64,000 nucleotides of DNA from Lachnospiraceae bacterium (GCA_015258065.1 JABZIZ010000004.1:1-64000), one strand, 5' to 3'. Shown: positions 7,006 to 16,572, counted from the first letter of the stretch. Numbers and translations are program-made. The notes: generated by a model from the letters alone, not told the origin.

Positions 7006-7398
7006 ATGAAGGAAGGTTATAGCAAGTCAAAACCTGCGTTAAATACAGACTTTACCCCGTCGTCCGCCGAGGTGGACACCGGCACGGATCCGCATCCGGG
7101 CTGCGCCTGTCATGCAAGCAGGAAAAAGCACCGATCGACGGCGGAAGAGAGGGACCTCATCAACCGACTCAATCGCATCGAGGGGCAGATCCGCGGGATT
7201 AAGAAGATGCTGGAAGCGGATGCCTACTGTCCGGATGTCCTGACGCAGGTAGCAGCGGCGAGATGTGCAATGAACAGTTTTGCCAAGGTTCTTTTGGCAT
7301 CCCATATCAGAAGTTGTGTGATAGAAGATCTGGAAGCGGGCAGGGAGGAGACCATAGAGGAACTGGTCGATACCGTGCAGAAGCTGTTGAAAGCATAG
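7006..7398 (+). CDS. csoR: CsoR-like copper-sensing transcriptional repressor
   Basis: All-helical repressor of the CsoR/RcnR (DUF156) family that leaves its operator when it binds Cu(I). The core starts at DLINRLNRIEGQIRGIKKML. The copper ligands Cys, His, Cys are present as AYCPDVL and LLASHIRSCV, the set typical of CsoR rather than the nickel sensor RcnR. The N-terminal extension contains GCACH, another possible metal site common in these proteins. The start at 7006 is chosen because a purine-rich GGGAGGG/AAGGG site lies just before it; the frame is open much further upstream but includes the promoter and operators. The copper ATPase gene follows 31 bases later, and two matching operators precede the gene, so it represses itself and copA. 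Confidence 0.88.
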   Translation: MKEGYSKSKPALNTDFTPSSAEVDTGTDPHPGCACHASRKKHRSTAEERDLINRLNRIEGQIRGIKKMLEADAYCPDVLTQVAAARCAMNSFAKVLLASHIRSCVIEDLEAGREETIEELVDTVQKLLKA

Positions 7399-7429
7399 AC
7401 AGATCAGAGTAGAAAGGAAGGGAAGAACT

Positions 7430-10264
7430 TTGAAACATACATTTCAAGTGACAGGCATGAGTTGTGCGGCTTGTCAGACCCGCGTGGAAAAGGCGGTGTC
7501 AAAGGTAGATGGCGTAAAGAGCTGCGCCGTGTCTCTTTTGACCAATTCCATGGGAGTAGAGGGAGATGCCGACCCCGCCGCCGTCATTTCTGCGGTAAAA
7601 AAAGCGGGTTACGGAGCCAAAGAAGTGGGGGCCGGAAAGGCAGATGCCGGGAAAAAAGACGCAGGGACACAGGACGTAGAGAAACAGGACGCAGGGACAC
7701 AGGACGCATCAGGGGGTGCCATTGGCTCCGGAACCTTGAGTGTCTCCGGAACCTCGAGCGCGTCAGAGAAGGCAGATTCCCTGGATACGGCGGAGATGGA
7801 GGAAATGTTAAAAGATCATGAGACACCTGCCCTCAAAAAGCGTCTTCTTTCCTCACTTGTTTTTCTATTTGTGCTCCTCTATTTTTCCATGGGGCATCAC
7901 ATGCTCGACTTTCCGCTTCCATCGTTCTTTGATGGAAATATGGTGGCGAACGGTCTGATTCAAATGGCGCTTGCCATCGTGGTGATGGGGATCAATCGCA
8001 AATTTTTTGTAAACGGACTATCCTCCTTTTTACACGGGGCACCGAATATGGATACGCTGGTCGCAATGGGAAGCGGGGTGTCGTTCGCTTACAGCTTCGT
8101 GGTTCTGCTCCTTATGACCAGGGCACAGGTGGATATGGATGCCGGGAAGATGACGGTTCTCATGAACGATCTCTATTTTGAGTCGGCAGCGATGATCGTG
8201 ACGCTGATTACGGTAGGTAAGATGCTGGAAGCGATTTCGAAGGGCAGAACTACGAGTGCGCTGAAGGGGCTGATGAAGCTCGCACCGAAAACGGCGAACC
8301 TTTTGGTGGATGGAAAAGAGGTGACTGTTCCGGTCAGTAAGGTCGCGGTCGGCAATCTGTTTGCGCTGCGTCCGGGAGAGAGTATCCCGGTAGATGCCTA
8401 TGTCGTGGAAGGAACCAGTTCGGTCAACGAAGCCGCAATGACAGGCGAAAGCATTCCGGTGGATAAAAAGGAGGGCGATTTCGTTTATTCCGGCACATTA
8501 AACACCTTCGATTATCTCGTATGCAAAGCAGAGAAGGTGGGCGGCGATACCGCACTTTCGCAGATCATCCGCCTGGTTTCCGAGGCGGCAGCGACCAAGG
8601 CGCCAATTGCAAAAGCAGCGGACAAGGTTTCCGCCGTTTTCGTACCGGTGGTTCTTGCCATTGCGGCGCTGACCTTTGGAATCTGGATGGTTGTAGGAGC
8701 AGACGTGGGCTTTGCGATTGCAAGGGCGGTTTCCGTTCTGGTGATCAGCTGTCCCTGTGCGCTGGGATTGGCCACGCCGGTTGCCATCATGGTGGGAAAT
8801 GGGGTCGGAGCTAAGAAGGGGATTCTCTTTAAGACCTCGTCCGCACTGGAAGAAAGCGGGCGTGTGAAGGTAGTGGCTCTGGATAAAACCGGCACCATCA
8901 CGGAGGGAAGTCCTGTGGTGACCGACGTCATCCCGGCGGAAGGCGTGACGAAAGAGGCGCTTTTATCGGTTGCTTGCTCTCTGGAACAAAAGAGTGAGCA
9001 TCCGCTTGCAAAGGCGATTGTGGCCTACGGAGAGCAAAATAAGGTTCCGCTTACGGAAGTGTCGGATTTTGAAGCCGTTGTGGGAGGCGGGTTGACCGGA
9101 AGAGAAACGGCGAAGGACGGAAGGAAACAGGCTCTTTTTCTGGGAGGCAGTCAAACCTATCTCAGCGGGAGGGCGGAGTTGGAGACCGGTCTTTTGGAGG
9201 CGTCGGAGAGACTTTCTGCCAGTGGCAAGACCCCTCTCTTTTTTGCCAGGGAGGAAGATGGAAATGCGGTACAGATGTTGGGACTGATTGCGGTTGCCGA
9301 CACGATTCGAAGCGATTCCGCCGCTGCGGTGCGCCTGCTGAAGGAAATGGGCATCCGAACCGTGATGGTGACCGGAGACAATGAACGTACGGCGCAGGCG
9401 ATCGGGGCACAGGCAGGAGTGGACCGTGTCATTGCATCCGTTCTTCCGGAAGGAAAGGCAGATGTGATAAAATCACTGGGTGCAGAAGGGAAGACCATGA
9501 TGGTCGGAGACGGCATCAATGACGCCCCTGCGCTGACGGCGGCGGATGTGGGGGTCGCCATCGGCGCAGGAAGCGATATCGCCATCGATGCGGCGGATGT
9601 GGTGGTGATGAAGAGCAGGTTGATGGATGTGGCGGAGGCGATCCGCCTCTCACGAGCCGTGATCCGAAACATCCATGAAAACCTGTTTTGGGCTTTCATC
9701 TATAACATTATCGGCATTCCGTTGGCAGCCGGCGCTTATATCCATGCCTTCGGCTGGAGCATGAATCCGATGTTCGGCGCAGCAGCCATGAGCCTGTCCA
9801 GCTTCTTCGTGGTAACCAATGCCCTGCGGTTGAATTTTTTCCGCATGCAGGGAGAGGATGGCCGCCCTTTGCAGGAGAAGCAGGCGACAGACCGGGAAGC
9901 AGCGCCTGCGCAAGGGACCGTGCCGGATCAGGGGGTGGCGCAGGTGCAAGCAATTTCACCGAAGCAAGATGCGGCGCCGGAGCAAACGACAGAGCCGGAC
10001 GCAGGAACAGCTCCGAAGCAGACAATCTTTTATCATCAGGAGGAAAAAACAATGACAACCAGGACAATGAAAATCGAAGGAATGATGTGTAGCCACTGTG
10101 AGGCACGCGTCAAGAAGGCACTGGAAGCGCTGCCGGGTGTAGAGAGCGCAGAGGTTTCCCATGAGAAGGGAGAAGCGCTGGTTCACCTGAGCGGTGAGGA
10201 AAGCGAGGAAGCTTTGAAAAAAGCCGTAGAAGAACAGGACTATATCGTAAAAGAGATCAGATAG
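7430..10264 (+). CDS. copA: Copper-exporting P1B-type ATPase with a C-terminal CopZ-like domain
   Basis: Membrane ATPase that pumps Cu(I) out of the cell. An N-terminal heavy-metal domain carries GMSCAACQTRVEKAV; a low-complexity linker with repeated DAGTQD units follows. The transport core has the CPC metal site (VISCPCALGLATP, near residue 441), the phosphorylation motif DKTGTIT (near 485), the SEHPLAKAI motif and GDGINDAP (near 693). After the last helices a Gln/Pro/Ala-rich linker of about 70 residues leads to a second heavy-metal domain (IEGMMCSHCEARVKKAL). The start is TTG with AAAGGAAGGGAAG upstream. At 944 residues it is longer than the usual 750-830 because of the extra domain. That domain begins at a Met with its own AGGAGG, so a separate chaperone may also be made. 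It is preceded by csoR and followed by a strong terminator. Confidence 0.92.
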   Translation: MKHTFQVTGMSCAACQTRVEKAVSKVDGVKSCAVSLLTNSMGVEGDADPAAVISAVKKAGYGAKEVGAGKADAGKKDAGTQDVEKQDAGTQDASGGAIGSGTLSVSGTSSASEKADSLDTAEMEEMLKDHETPALKKRLLSSLVFLFVLLYFSMGHHMLDFPLPSFFDGNMVANGLIQMALAIVVMGINRKFFVNGLSSFLHGAPNMDTLVAMGSGVSFAYSFVVLLLMTRAQVDMDAGKMTVLMNDLYFESAAMIVTLITVGKMLEAISKGRTTSALKGLMKLAPKTANLLVDGKEVTVPVSKVAVGNLFALRPGESIPVDAYVVEGTSSVNEAAMTGESIPVDKKEGDFVYSGTLNTFDYLVCKAEKVGGDTALSQIIRLVSEAAATKAPIAKAADKVSAVFVPVVLAIAALTFGIWMVVGADVGFAIARAVSVLVISCPCALGLATPVAIMVGNGVGAKKGILFKTSSALEESGRVKVVALDKTGTITEGSPVVTDVIPAEGVTKEALLSVACSLEQKSEHPLAKAIVAYGEQNKVPLTEVSDFEAVVGGGLTGRETAKDGRKQALFLGGSQTYLSGRAELETGLLEASERLSASGKTPLFFAREEDGNAVQMLGLIAVADTIRSDSAAAVRLLKEMGIRTVMVTGDNERTAQAIGAQAGVDRVIASVLPEGKADVIKSLGAEGKTMMVGDGINDAPALTAADVGVAIGAGSDIAIDAADVVVMKSRLMDVAEAIRLSRAVIRNIHENLFWAFIYNIIGIPLAAGAYIHAFGWSMNPMFGAAAMSLSSFFVVTNALRLNFFRMQGEDGRPLQEKQATDREAAPAQGTVPDQGVAQVQAISPKQDAAPEQTTEPDAGTAPKQTIFYHQEEKTMTTRTMKIEGMMCSHCEARVKKALEALPGVESAEVSHEKGEALVHLSGEESEEALKKAVEEQDYIVKEIR
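10052..10264 (+). CDS. Possible internally initiated CopZ-like copper chaperone
   Basis: Inside copA and in the same frame, TCAGGAGGAAAAAACA precedes an ATG at 10052, an ideal ribosome site and spacing. Translation from it would give a 70-residue heavy-metal-associated protein with the MMCSHC copper motif, the size and composition of free CopZ chaperones. CopZ normally delivers Cu(I) to CopA and CsoR. Here the same domain is also the C-terminus of CopA. The most economical history is that copZ lay just after copA and the intervening stop was lost. That a separate protein is made is inference from the ribosome site. Confidence 0.55.
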   Translation: MTTRTMKIEGMMCSHCEARVKKALEALPGVESAEVSHEKGEALVHLSGEESEEALKKAVEEQDYIVKEIR

Positions 10265-10335
10265 GAGAAAGCTTTTTGCCAGTGGAATTCCCAAGGAAAG
10301 CGCACACCAAAGAGCATTTCCGATCGGAACGAAGG

Positions 10336-10363
10336 AGCCCGCAGGTTTAACCTGCGGGCTTTT
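10336..10363 (+). terminator. Rho-independent terminator after copA
   Basis: AGCCCGCAGG and CCTGCGGGCT form a perfect ten-base-pair stem with a TTTAA loop, followed by TTT. It ends the copper operon. Confidence 0.85.
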
Positions 10364-10398
10364 CTGGTCGTGACAGTTTCTTATATAGGGAGACTTTC

Positions 10399-11634
10399 CT
10401 ACGAATGCGCTCTGGGAAAATTCTTGCTATAGGACAGACTGCCGTCCGTGTGGATGAACATCACCTCGGTATCTGGAAGAGTGTTGATGAGTTGCAGTCC
10501 CTTTTTTTCCCCGAGAATAAAACAGGTCGTAGAGAGGGCATCCCCGTCTACGGAACGGTCCGAGACGATCGTAACGCCGCTGAGACCGTTTTGTACCGGA
10601 TAACCGGTTTTGGGATTTAACAGATGGTGGTACAGCTTGCCGTCACTCTTGAAATAGCGCTCATAAGTGCCGGAGGAAACGATGCTCTTATCCTGCGCTT
10701 CCACCACTGCCGCAAAGTCACCGGTTGCTCCGAACGGTTCCTGGATCCCGACGGCAAAGTCGGAAAAGGTAGCAGAGGAGGCTCCGGCAGAGACGCTGGC
10801 GGACGGGCGGGTGGGGAAAGAGGAACCTGCAGCCGAGGAAGCGTTAGCAGAAGAGGATGCCGAGGTTGTTTTGCCGCCAACCAACAGGACGTTGCCTCCC
10901 AGATTGATGATCGCGCTGTGCACCCCCTGTGCCAGCAGGTAGGTTTTTAATTCATCGGCAATAAAGCCCTTGGCGATGCCACCAAGGTCGAGAGCGGCCT
11001 CCTTGTCGGTCAGTGCGATCGTGGAGGCATCTTCATCAATTTTTAATTTCTCAAACCCCACATGGGAAGCCAGTTCTTTGAGTTGCTCCGGATCGGGAAC
11101 GGGCCCTGGAGGATCTCCTGTAAAGTTCCAAAGATCGGAGAGCCTGCCGATGGTGGGGTCGAAGGCGCCCTCCGAGAGCTTCGCATAATGAAGGGCGGTC
11201 TTTGCAAGCGCCAGGGTTTCCGGGCTCACTTTGACCGCCTGCGGAGCGGAATGGTTGATGTTCCAGACGTCGGAGTTTTTCTTCTGCGCAGAGAGCAGGT
11301 CTTCGTAATGCGCACACTTTTGCATACACGCATCCAGAATGGCAGGATCTTTCCGGTCGTAAAGGCTGATCGCAATCACCGTATCAAAATAAAACCCGGT
11401 ACGCAGCAGGGCGGAGGAGTCTGTGGCTGCGGAGGCGGCATTTTGGCTGGAAGAAGGAAAAGACCCGGAAGCGCAGCCGCCTAGTAAGAGCAGGCAACAG
11501 GAGAAGATCGGCAGAAAAGAGAACCGGTGGCCAGGGTTGAACCGGCGTCCAAGGCCGAACCGGCAACTGCACCTGCGTAAAACTGCGCGCAGTTTCTTAA
11601 AATAAAGTTGGAATTTTAAAGTTTGACGAATCAT
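10399..11634 (-). CDS. apbE: ApbE-type FAD:protein FMN transferase lipoprotein
   Basis: Extracytoplasmic enzyme that takes FMN from FAD and attaches it to Thr/Ser of target proteins, or supports flavin-based electron transfer at the surface. The lipobox is LLLLGGCAS near residue 54, after a long basic N-terminal region. ApbE motifs are present: GFYFDTVIAISLYD, DPTIGRLSDLWNF, ALDLGGIAKGFIADEL, INLGGNV and HHLLNPKTGYPVQNG, then VDGDALSTTCF with the metal-binding Asp. An unusual Ser/Ala-rich insert of about 40 residues follows LVGG (residues ~255-295), which raises the length to 411 instead of about 340. The start has only a distant AGGAGG, so a different start is possible. No flavinylated partner such as an NqrC or FMN-bind protein is seen nearby; it lies between a copper operon and a divergently transcribed sortase operon. 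Confidence 0.87.
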   Translation of the reverse strand: MIRQTLKFQLYFKKLRAVLRRCSCRFGLGRRFNPGHRFSFLPIFSCCLLLLGGCASGSFPSSSQNAASAATDSSALLRTGFYFDTVIAISLYDRKDPAILDACMQKCAHYEDLLSAQKKNSDVWNINHSAPQAVKVSPETLALAKTALHYAKLSEGAFDPTIGRLSDLWNFTGDPPGPVPDPEQLKELASHVGFEKLKIDEDASTIALTDKEAALDLGGIAKGFIADELKTYLLAQGVHSAIINLGGNVLLVGGKTTSASSSANASSAAGSSFPTRPSASVSAGASSATFSDFAVGIQEPFGATGDFAAVVEAQDKSIVSSGTYERYFKSDGKLYHHLLNPKTGYPVQNGLSGVTIVSDRSVDGDALSTTCFILGEKKGLQLINTLPDTEVMFIHTDGSLSYSKNFPRAHS

Positions 11635-11796
11635 GGGCTATATTTTGCCACATCCTCCTGTGATTCTCAAGAAAAAATCTGTGAAGGAAAACAATGGCTT
11701 TTGTATTTTGATGATGGAAGTGTCAAAAGCTCATGATGTTCCTATCATTTTTATTAAAAAAGTAGTCCCTTTTACGGCGGAAATTGTGATTTTTGC

Positions 11797-11825
11797 TTGA
11801 AATTCTAATAAAGAAGCGGGATAAT
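11797..11825 (+). promoter_or_regulatory. Candidate housekeeping (sigma-A type) promoter of the sortase operon
   Basis: TTGAAA and GATAAT are separated by 17 bases. It overlaps the sigma-D-like promoter listed next, so the operon may be read by either polymerase form. Confidence 0.55.
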
Positions 11826-11833
11826 ACCGATAT
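11806..11833 (+). promoter_or_regulatory. Sigma-D (FliA)-type promoter of the sortase operon
   Basis: TAAT, 16 bases, ACCGATAT. This is the same layout as the motif before flgM, flaG and both flagellins in this window, and matches the known sigma-28/sigma-D consensus TAAA-N15-GCCGATAT. The sortase gene begins about 88 bases downstream. Confidence 0.65.
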
Positions 11834-11920
11834 AAGTGTGGGTAGGGGACTTTATATGTGAAAATGCCTACTTGTGAGAGACTCACAGCGTCGGGGGAGA
11901 TGATCTTTGAGGGCGGCTGA

Positions 11921-13039
11921 TTGGCTTACACATTAGGGAAGTACACTTTTTCGGAACAAAAAGAATACCAGGCGGCCCGCAGAGATTTACAAAGAATATC
12001 TGCCCTGAAGAAACAGGGGCGGACGGCGGTGGAGGTTGCAAAGAACTCCAAGAAGCAGATTCAGGAGCAGCAGATTCGCTTCGAGTCGGTGATCGGCGAC
12101 GATTATGTGAAACAGCTGGACCAGACGCTTTTTGTCAAACATGCAAACGGCAAGGGCGCATGGGATACCGTCTCTTCTTCCGGCGGTAAGAATAGGGGAA
12201 TCTCGGGGGGGCTTCTGAACGATCCCTTTCATCTGACCAGAAACGGCAGGCGTTTCGCCTTAAAGATGGGCACGATGATCGCTTTCATGATCATGTTTGC
12301 CTTTGTCGGATATGTGATTTATCTGCAGGCGCAGATGGATTATAAAAGTGCGGAAGATTTGGAGGCGCTTGCAAAGAGCGTGGAAGCTTCAGAGAACAAG
12401 AAGCCTGCAGCCTCTGATACGGGGGCAGGCAAGCCGGTACAGAAGCTGAAACGGGTGATCCTCCCGCAATACGAAGGGCTGTATGAGCAGAATCCGGATC
12501 TGGCAGGATGGCTCAGGATCCCGGATACCGTGATTGATTATCCGGTGATGTATCTGAAAGATGACAACGATTTTTACCTAAAACACAATTTCAGAAAAGA
12601 GGAAGACAACAACGGGTTACTGGTTCTGGACAAACGCTGCGACAGAAATGGCGACGGCATCAGTGTTCTGATTCACGGACACCACATGAAGTCAGGCAAA
12701 ATGTTCGGATCCCTCAAAAAATACGAATCAAAGGCTTACGAAGAAGAACATTCGAAAATCTACTATGACACCCTGTATGAACAACGGGTTTACGGCATCA
12801 TCGGTGTATTTATATCTTCGGTTTACAATAGCAATCGGGGAGATTTTCAGTATTACGACTACATTGATATCCGCAACAAGGAAGAGTTCGACACTTACGT
12901 TCAGAATGTAAAAGAACAGTCTCTGTATGATACGGGGTTGGATGCGAAGTTTGGAGATGAGTTGATCACCTTATCCACCTGTGAATATTCGCGTTCAAAC
13001 GGCAGGCTAGTCGTGGTTGGAAGGAGAATTTACGAATGA
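11921..13039 (+). CDS. srtB: Class B sortase (transpeptidase)
   Basis: Membrane-bound cysteine transpeptidase that cleaves sorting signals and links surface proteins to the cell wall. Residues 1-115 form a charged cytoplasmic region with many heptad-like Glu/Lys/Gln, then one transmembrane helix (about 116-136, MGTMIAFMIMFAFVGYVIYL). The catalytic domain shows LAGWLRIPDTVIDYPVM, the His in VLIHGHHMKSGKMFG, and the Cys and Arg in LSTCEYSRSNGRLVVVGRR, as in sortase B. The start is TTG after GAGGG; no better in-frame start exists before the membrane helix. Its ATGA overlap with the next gene couples it to a large surface protein with an MPRTG signal, almost certainly its substrate. A sigma-D-like promoter precedes it. 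Confidence 0.9.
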   Translation: MAYTLGKYTFSEQKEYQAARRDLQRISALKKQGRTAVEVAKNSKKQIQEQQIRFESVIGDDYVKQLDQTLFVKHANGKGAWDTVSSSGGKNRGISGGLLNDPFHLTRNGRRFALKMGTMIAFMIMFAFVGYVIYLQAQMDYKSAEDLEALAKSVEASENKKPAASDTGAGKPVQKLKRVILPQYEGLYEQNPDLAGWLRIPDTVIDYPVMYLKDDNDFYLKHNFRKEEDNNGLLVLDKRCDRNGDGISVLIHGHHMKSGKMFGSLKKYESKAYEEEHSKIYYDTLYEQRVYGIIGVFISSVYNSNRGDFQYYDYIDIRNKEEFDTYVQNVKEQSLYDTGLDAKFGDELITLSTCEYSRSNGRLVVVGRRIYE

Positions 13040-16000
13040 AATCAAGATCAGGGATGGAGCGGAAAAGTGCAGGCCTAGTGCGCAAGGTCAGGATCCGAAA
13101 GAGAATCTTAGGGGTCTCCGCCATGATCATGTCGGTGCTGATCGTAAGCATTCCGAAGCTTGCGCAGGCGGACGGCGGCGCCTATCAGTTTAATTTTTAT
13201 TCCAACGTAGGAGCAGAAGACCCGAATAAAGAACTCTGGACCATGCCTGCCGGGGATTGCAATACAGAGGGGCTGTCCTCAGATGCCTATATCTGGATGG
13301 AACAGGAAGATGCGATCACGCTGATGCAGAACGACGTGGGATATACGAAATTTCCAGGAGACGGAGGCGGAAATTTTGATTCCAATCGTGTGAAGAAAGA
13401 GGATTTGCCGGCACCGCCATCCCCCCTGACTCCTCCCCCTCCCTACTATAAGACTACGCCGGTTACCAACGAAGAAGTCCTTACGCAGATCCGCGGGCCG
13501 GTTACCGAAACAGATTATAAGAAATTCAATAAGATTCGTCTCTATGATTTCATCGTGCAGAGCAACCCGATGGATTCGACCAATAGTATGAGGGATACCA
13601 CTCGACGCATCCGCACAGATTCCTCTACCTTTGATGCGAATAATGACCGGGCAAAAATTGTTCTGACCCTACAAAATCTCAATCATCTGATTAAAGAACC
13701 GGATATCTGGGGAGATAATTTCAGAGAATATGCCTCCCGTCCGACGCTTTATACGACGGAAAATCAGGAAGGCACCAACTGGAATGCGGTCTCTACCGCC
13801 TCCGGAGGATTATCCAGAAATACCGTAGATGGAAGTTACCTGCCTTTCAAGCTAACGGCAAACTATAAATGGAGAAAGATCGCCCTCGTTTATCGTACGC
13901 AGATGCCGATCAATTACAACGGGGCCACGACATATCTGAAGCGGACCGTGCAAGCGGCGGCAGATGATCCCAGAGCGGATGAGACCCATCATATCGAAAT
14001 ATCCAATGCAGCGGACGAACATGCGATCAGCGATCGGTTAATCTCCGGGGGCAGATCCTTAATGGGTGCCTCCTATCTGCCGTTTCGGATGAGTCTGCTG
14101 AACACAACGGGAAACACGGTGACGCCGGGAGATCCCGGGGAACCGAAGAAGGTGGCCGTATCGCTTCCGCTTCCCAATGATTTCAGAAGAGAGTCTACCC
14201 ACCTCTATTATATTGACAGCGTGACCCATGATTTACAGGAAGCGACAAGTGGCGGCGTGGTCGGCCCCTCCAATAACCCGATGTTTCAGTTTGAAGCAAC
14301 CCGGTTTGGAGAATACGCCTTTGTCGACTTTAAGGGTGGCGATCCGTCCGGAGTGGTCCGCAGATCCTGTAAGGACAAGAGGGATCCCGGCGCTCTCTGC
14401 ATGGACCCGGCGAAGGAGAATTTCAGTATCAATCCGACGACCACTTCGCAGTCTGCGGAGGGAGAGACCTTATCCCTGGAGGAGTTGCAGACGGGGAGCG
14501 TAGCGATGAACCGGGTGACCTCTGCGCTTGGCGCCCTTTCTTCAGAATATAACTATAACAGCGCTCAGCCCTTTGAAATCAAGGTGACGGGAGATCATAC
14601 TCATCATACGTATGCGCTGAACAACCAGGAAGTCAACTTATTAAACGTAGCGGTTCCGAAGGGGTATCAGGACAAGCAAAAAGGAGAGTGTAGTCTCTGG
14701 TACTATGACGATGGAACGGGGAAGATGGTAAAGCTGGATGAGAATCAGTTCCAGCTGCAGGGCTCCGGCCTCTCCAGGATTACGATTACAAGGACCGGTA
14801 TCTATGCCTTTGTGTTCAAATATGGAGCTTCCTATAAGGCGGGGGTATATGCGGATCCGAGCACGATCGACCGGCTCCCGCAGGCAGCTGCTGCAGAACC
14901 GGAGAATCTGAGCATTCAGAAAGATCGGATGGTGCATGCGGATGACATCACAAGCGGTTTTTCTTCTAAATTAAATACCATTCCGGATTACAACGGACGT
15001 GCGGTCATTTATGATCTTTCGTTAAAAGAAGAATTTACCAACAGGGATGTCACACCCGAGCAAATCCCTGTAGAGATTACGTTGGCGTGGAATTCGATTG
15101 GGGGGCTTGAGGCGGGAGCGGAATATTCCGCCAAGCTTTTCCACTGGGATGGAAGTAAGTTTGAGAGAGTTTCGAATTACAGAGAAACTTTTGATGCACA
15201 GGGAAAGTCGGCTACGGTCACCTTCAGGCAGAGAACTTACGGCAAGTATGCATTGGTGTTGAGTAAGAATGCCTCCTGGAAGGTGGAAGATACCAGGAAG
15301 AAGGTGACAACCAAATCGACCGCCGTGTCCACACCCAGACATCTCTCGGAAGACGCAACGCTCACGATTTCCGATCATAGCGGAAACAGTGAGTTAGAGA
15401 GAGCGATCGGACAAGAGGAGACATACAAGGCTTACAAGGTGAGAACCTTCGATGTGGCGCTGGTGAACCCGAGCAACAACAATCAGCCGCTTTCTTCGCC
15501 ACCTGCCTCGGTCAATATCAATCTGACACTTCCGTCAGACATTCAAAACCAGGATGATGTCCGCATCCTCACCTTGTCGAATGACGGAAGTTTGGAAGCC
15601 AGAGGCAATCGCATCGGAACCAGTTGCAATTTTAACATGATGGAATTTACAAGTCCGGTCAAGGAGTTCGCCATCGTCTATATTGACAACGGTTCCGGCG
15701 GAAGCGATCCGAAGAATGCAGCAGGAAAAGCTTCCACCATCAACCCGAATGAGATTCCGGTCGATGATAACCGGCTGGATCAGTCCTCTCCGGTCAAAGC
15801 GGAGAAGAAGCCGACCGACCGTCTGGAGCATGCCCGTCTGGTGGTCAAGGAAATCGAGAGAGGAAGGAGCCGTGCAATCGAAGGTTTGGTAAAAGCAAAC
15901 AGCAAATTTAGCGGCTATACCGTGATACCCTATGATTTATATCTGGAATATTTTGATCCGTCTTCCAGACGCGCACTTTCCAAGGTGGATAACGGTGCGT

Positions 16001-16572
16001 TCGAATATATCAGGATTACGCTTCCGCTGCCTGCGGAGACGACAGGAAAGAGAGATGTCCGGATCGTAACGGTCAGTGAGGACGAAAGACAGCTGGAAGA
16101 GCTCGCCTCTCTCGATGTCACCGGAGGAAAGGCAGCCAAGCAGTTTCTGGCGAACCATTTCTCGGAATATGCGATCATCTACACCGAACCCCTTGCCGGC
16201 GCTTCCAACAGTTCAAGCGCCAGGAGCGGGGCATCGAATGCGACAAGCAATCGATCAGGCAGTGCAAATTCGGGTAGCAGTGCTTCCTCCTCTTCTTCCG
16301 CGTCCAGGTCCGGATCGGGAAGCACGGCAGGTTCTTCCTCCGGCAGCGTGATTGCGGGTGGAAACGGCATCGGCATAAGCGGAAACGGTGGCGCAGGCGG
16401 AAACGGAATCTATGGAAGAAAGGGCAGAACCAATGCCATTGATATGCCAAGAACCGGAGAAAAGGATACCTACCGGACGCTCGGTGCTCTTCTCCTCTTC
16501 CTATTCGGTGCCATCGAACTGATCTCTTCCGTGAATACAAAGGGGCGAGGAAAAAAGACGGTATTGGAATAA
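13036..16572 (+). CDS. Large cell-wall-anchored surface protein with MPRTG sorting signal
   Basis: Secreted protein of 1178 residues. The N-terminus is a signal peptide (basic start, then ILGVSAMIMSVLIVSIPKLA, cleavage near AQA-DGG). The C-terminus has NAIDMPRTGEKD, a hydrophobic stretch (LGALLLFLFGAIELISS) and a basic tail, the layout of a sortase signal with Met instead of Leu. Between them, at least five degenerate modules each begin with a beta-like V-x-I-x-L-P-L-P segment and end with a line like EYAFVDF, IYAFVFKYG, KYALVLSKN, EFAIVYIDN or EYAIIYTEP (around residues 373-430, 536-596, 676-740, 826-882, 992-1048). A Pro-rich stretch is near 125-150 and a Ser/Gly/Asn-rich stalk near 1060-1130. 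It overlaps the sortase gene by four bases. Function unknown; possibly adhesion. Confidence 0.85.
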   Translation: MKSRSGMERKSAGLVRKVRIRKRILGVSAMIMSVLIVSIPKLAQADGGAYQFNFYSNVGAEDPNKELWTMPAGDCNTEGLSSDAYIWMEQEDAITLMQNDVGYTKFPGDGGGNFDSNRVKKEDLPAPPSPLTPPPPYYKTTPVTNEEVLTQIRGPVTETDYKKFNKIRLYDFIVQSNPMDSTNSMRDTTRRIRTDSSTFDANNDRAKIVLTLQNLNHLIKEPDIWGDNFREYASRPTLYTTENQEGTNWNAVSTASGGLSRNTVDGSYLPFKLTANYKWRKIALVYRTQMPINYNGATTYLKRTVQAAADDPRADETHHIEISNAADEHAISDRLISGGRSLMGASYLPFRMSLLNTTGNTVTPGDPGEPKKVAVSLPLPNDFRRESTHLYYIDSVTHDLQEATSGGVVGPSNNPMFQFEATRFGEYAFVDFKGGDPSGVVRRSCKDKRDPGALCMDPAKENFSINPTTTSQSAEGETLSLEELQTGSVAMNRVTSALGALSSEYNYNSAQPFEIKVTGDHTHHTYALNNQEVNLLNVAVPKGYQDKQKGECSLWYYDDGTGKMVKLDENQFQLQGSGLSRITITRTGIYAFVFKYGASYKAGVYADPSTIDRLPQAAAAEPENLSIQKDRMVHADDITSGFSSKLNTIPDYNGRAVIYDLSLKEEFTNRDVTPEQIPVEITLAWNSIGGLEAGAEYSAKLFHWDGSKFERVSNYRETFDAQGKSATVTFRQRTYGKYALVLSKNASWKVEDTRKKVTTKSTAVSTPRHLSEDATLTISDHSGNSELERAIGQEETYKAYKVRTFDVALVNPSNNNQPLSSPPASVNINLTLPSDIQNQDDVRILTLSNDGSLEARGNRIGTSCNFNMMEFTSPVKEFAIVYIDNGSGGSDPKNAAGKASTINPNEIPVDDNRLDQSSPVKAEKKPTDRLEHARLVVKEIERGRSRAIEGLVKANSKFSGYTVIPYDLYLEYFDPSSRRALSKVDNGAFEYIRITLPLPAETTGKRDVRIVTVSEDERQLEELASLDVTGGKAAKQFLANHFSEYAIIYTEPLAGASNSSSARSGASNATSNRSGSANSGSSASSSSSASRSGSGSTAGSSSGSVIAGGNGIGISGNGGAGGNGIYGRKGRTNAIDMPRTGEKDTYRTLGALLLFLFGAIELISSVNTKGRGKKTVLE

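Noticed and set aside
8512..9699. Several long minus-strand open frames opposite copA
   Set aside because: Antisense shadows of a GC-rich gene; the conserved ATPase motifs are all on the plus strand.
11870..11890. Hairpin TGTGAG-AGA-CTCACA in the sortase leader as a riboswitch
   Set aside because: Only six base pairs with a three-base loop; no conserved riboswitch core recognised nearby.
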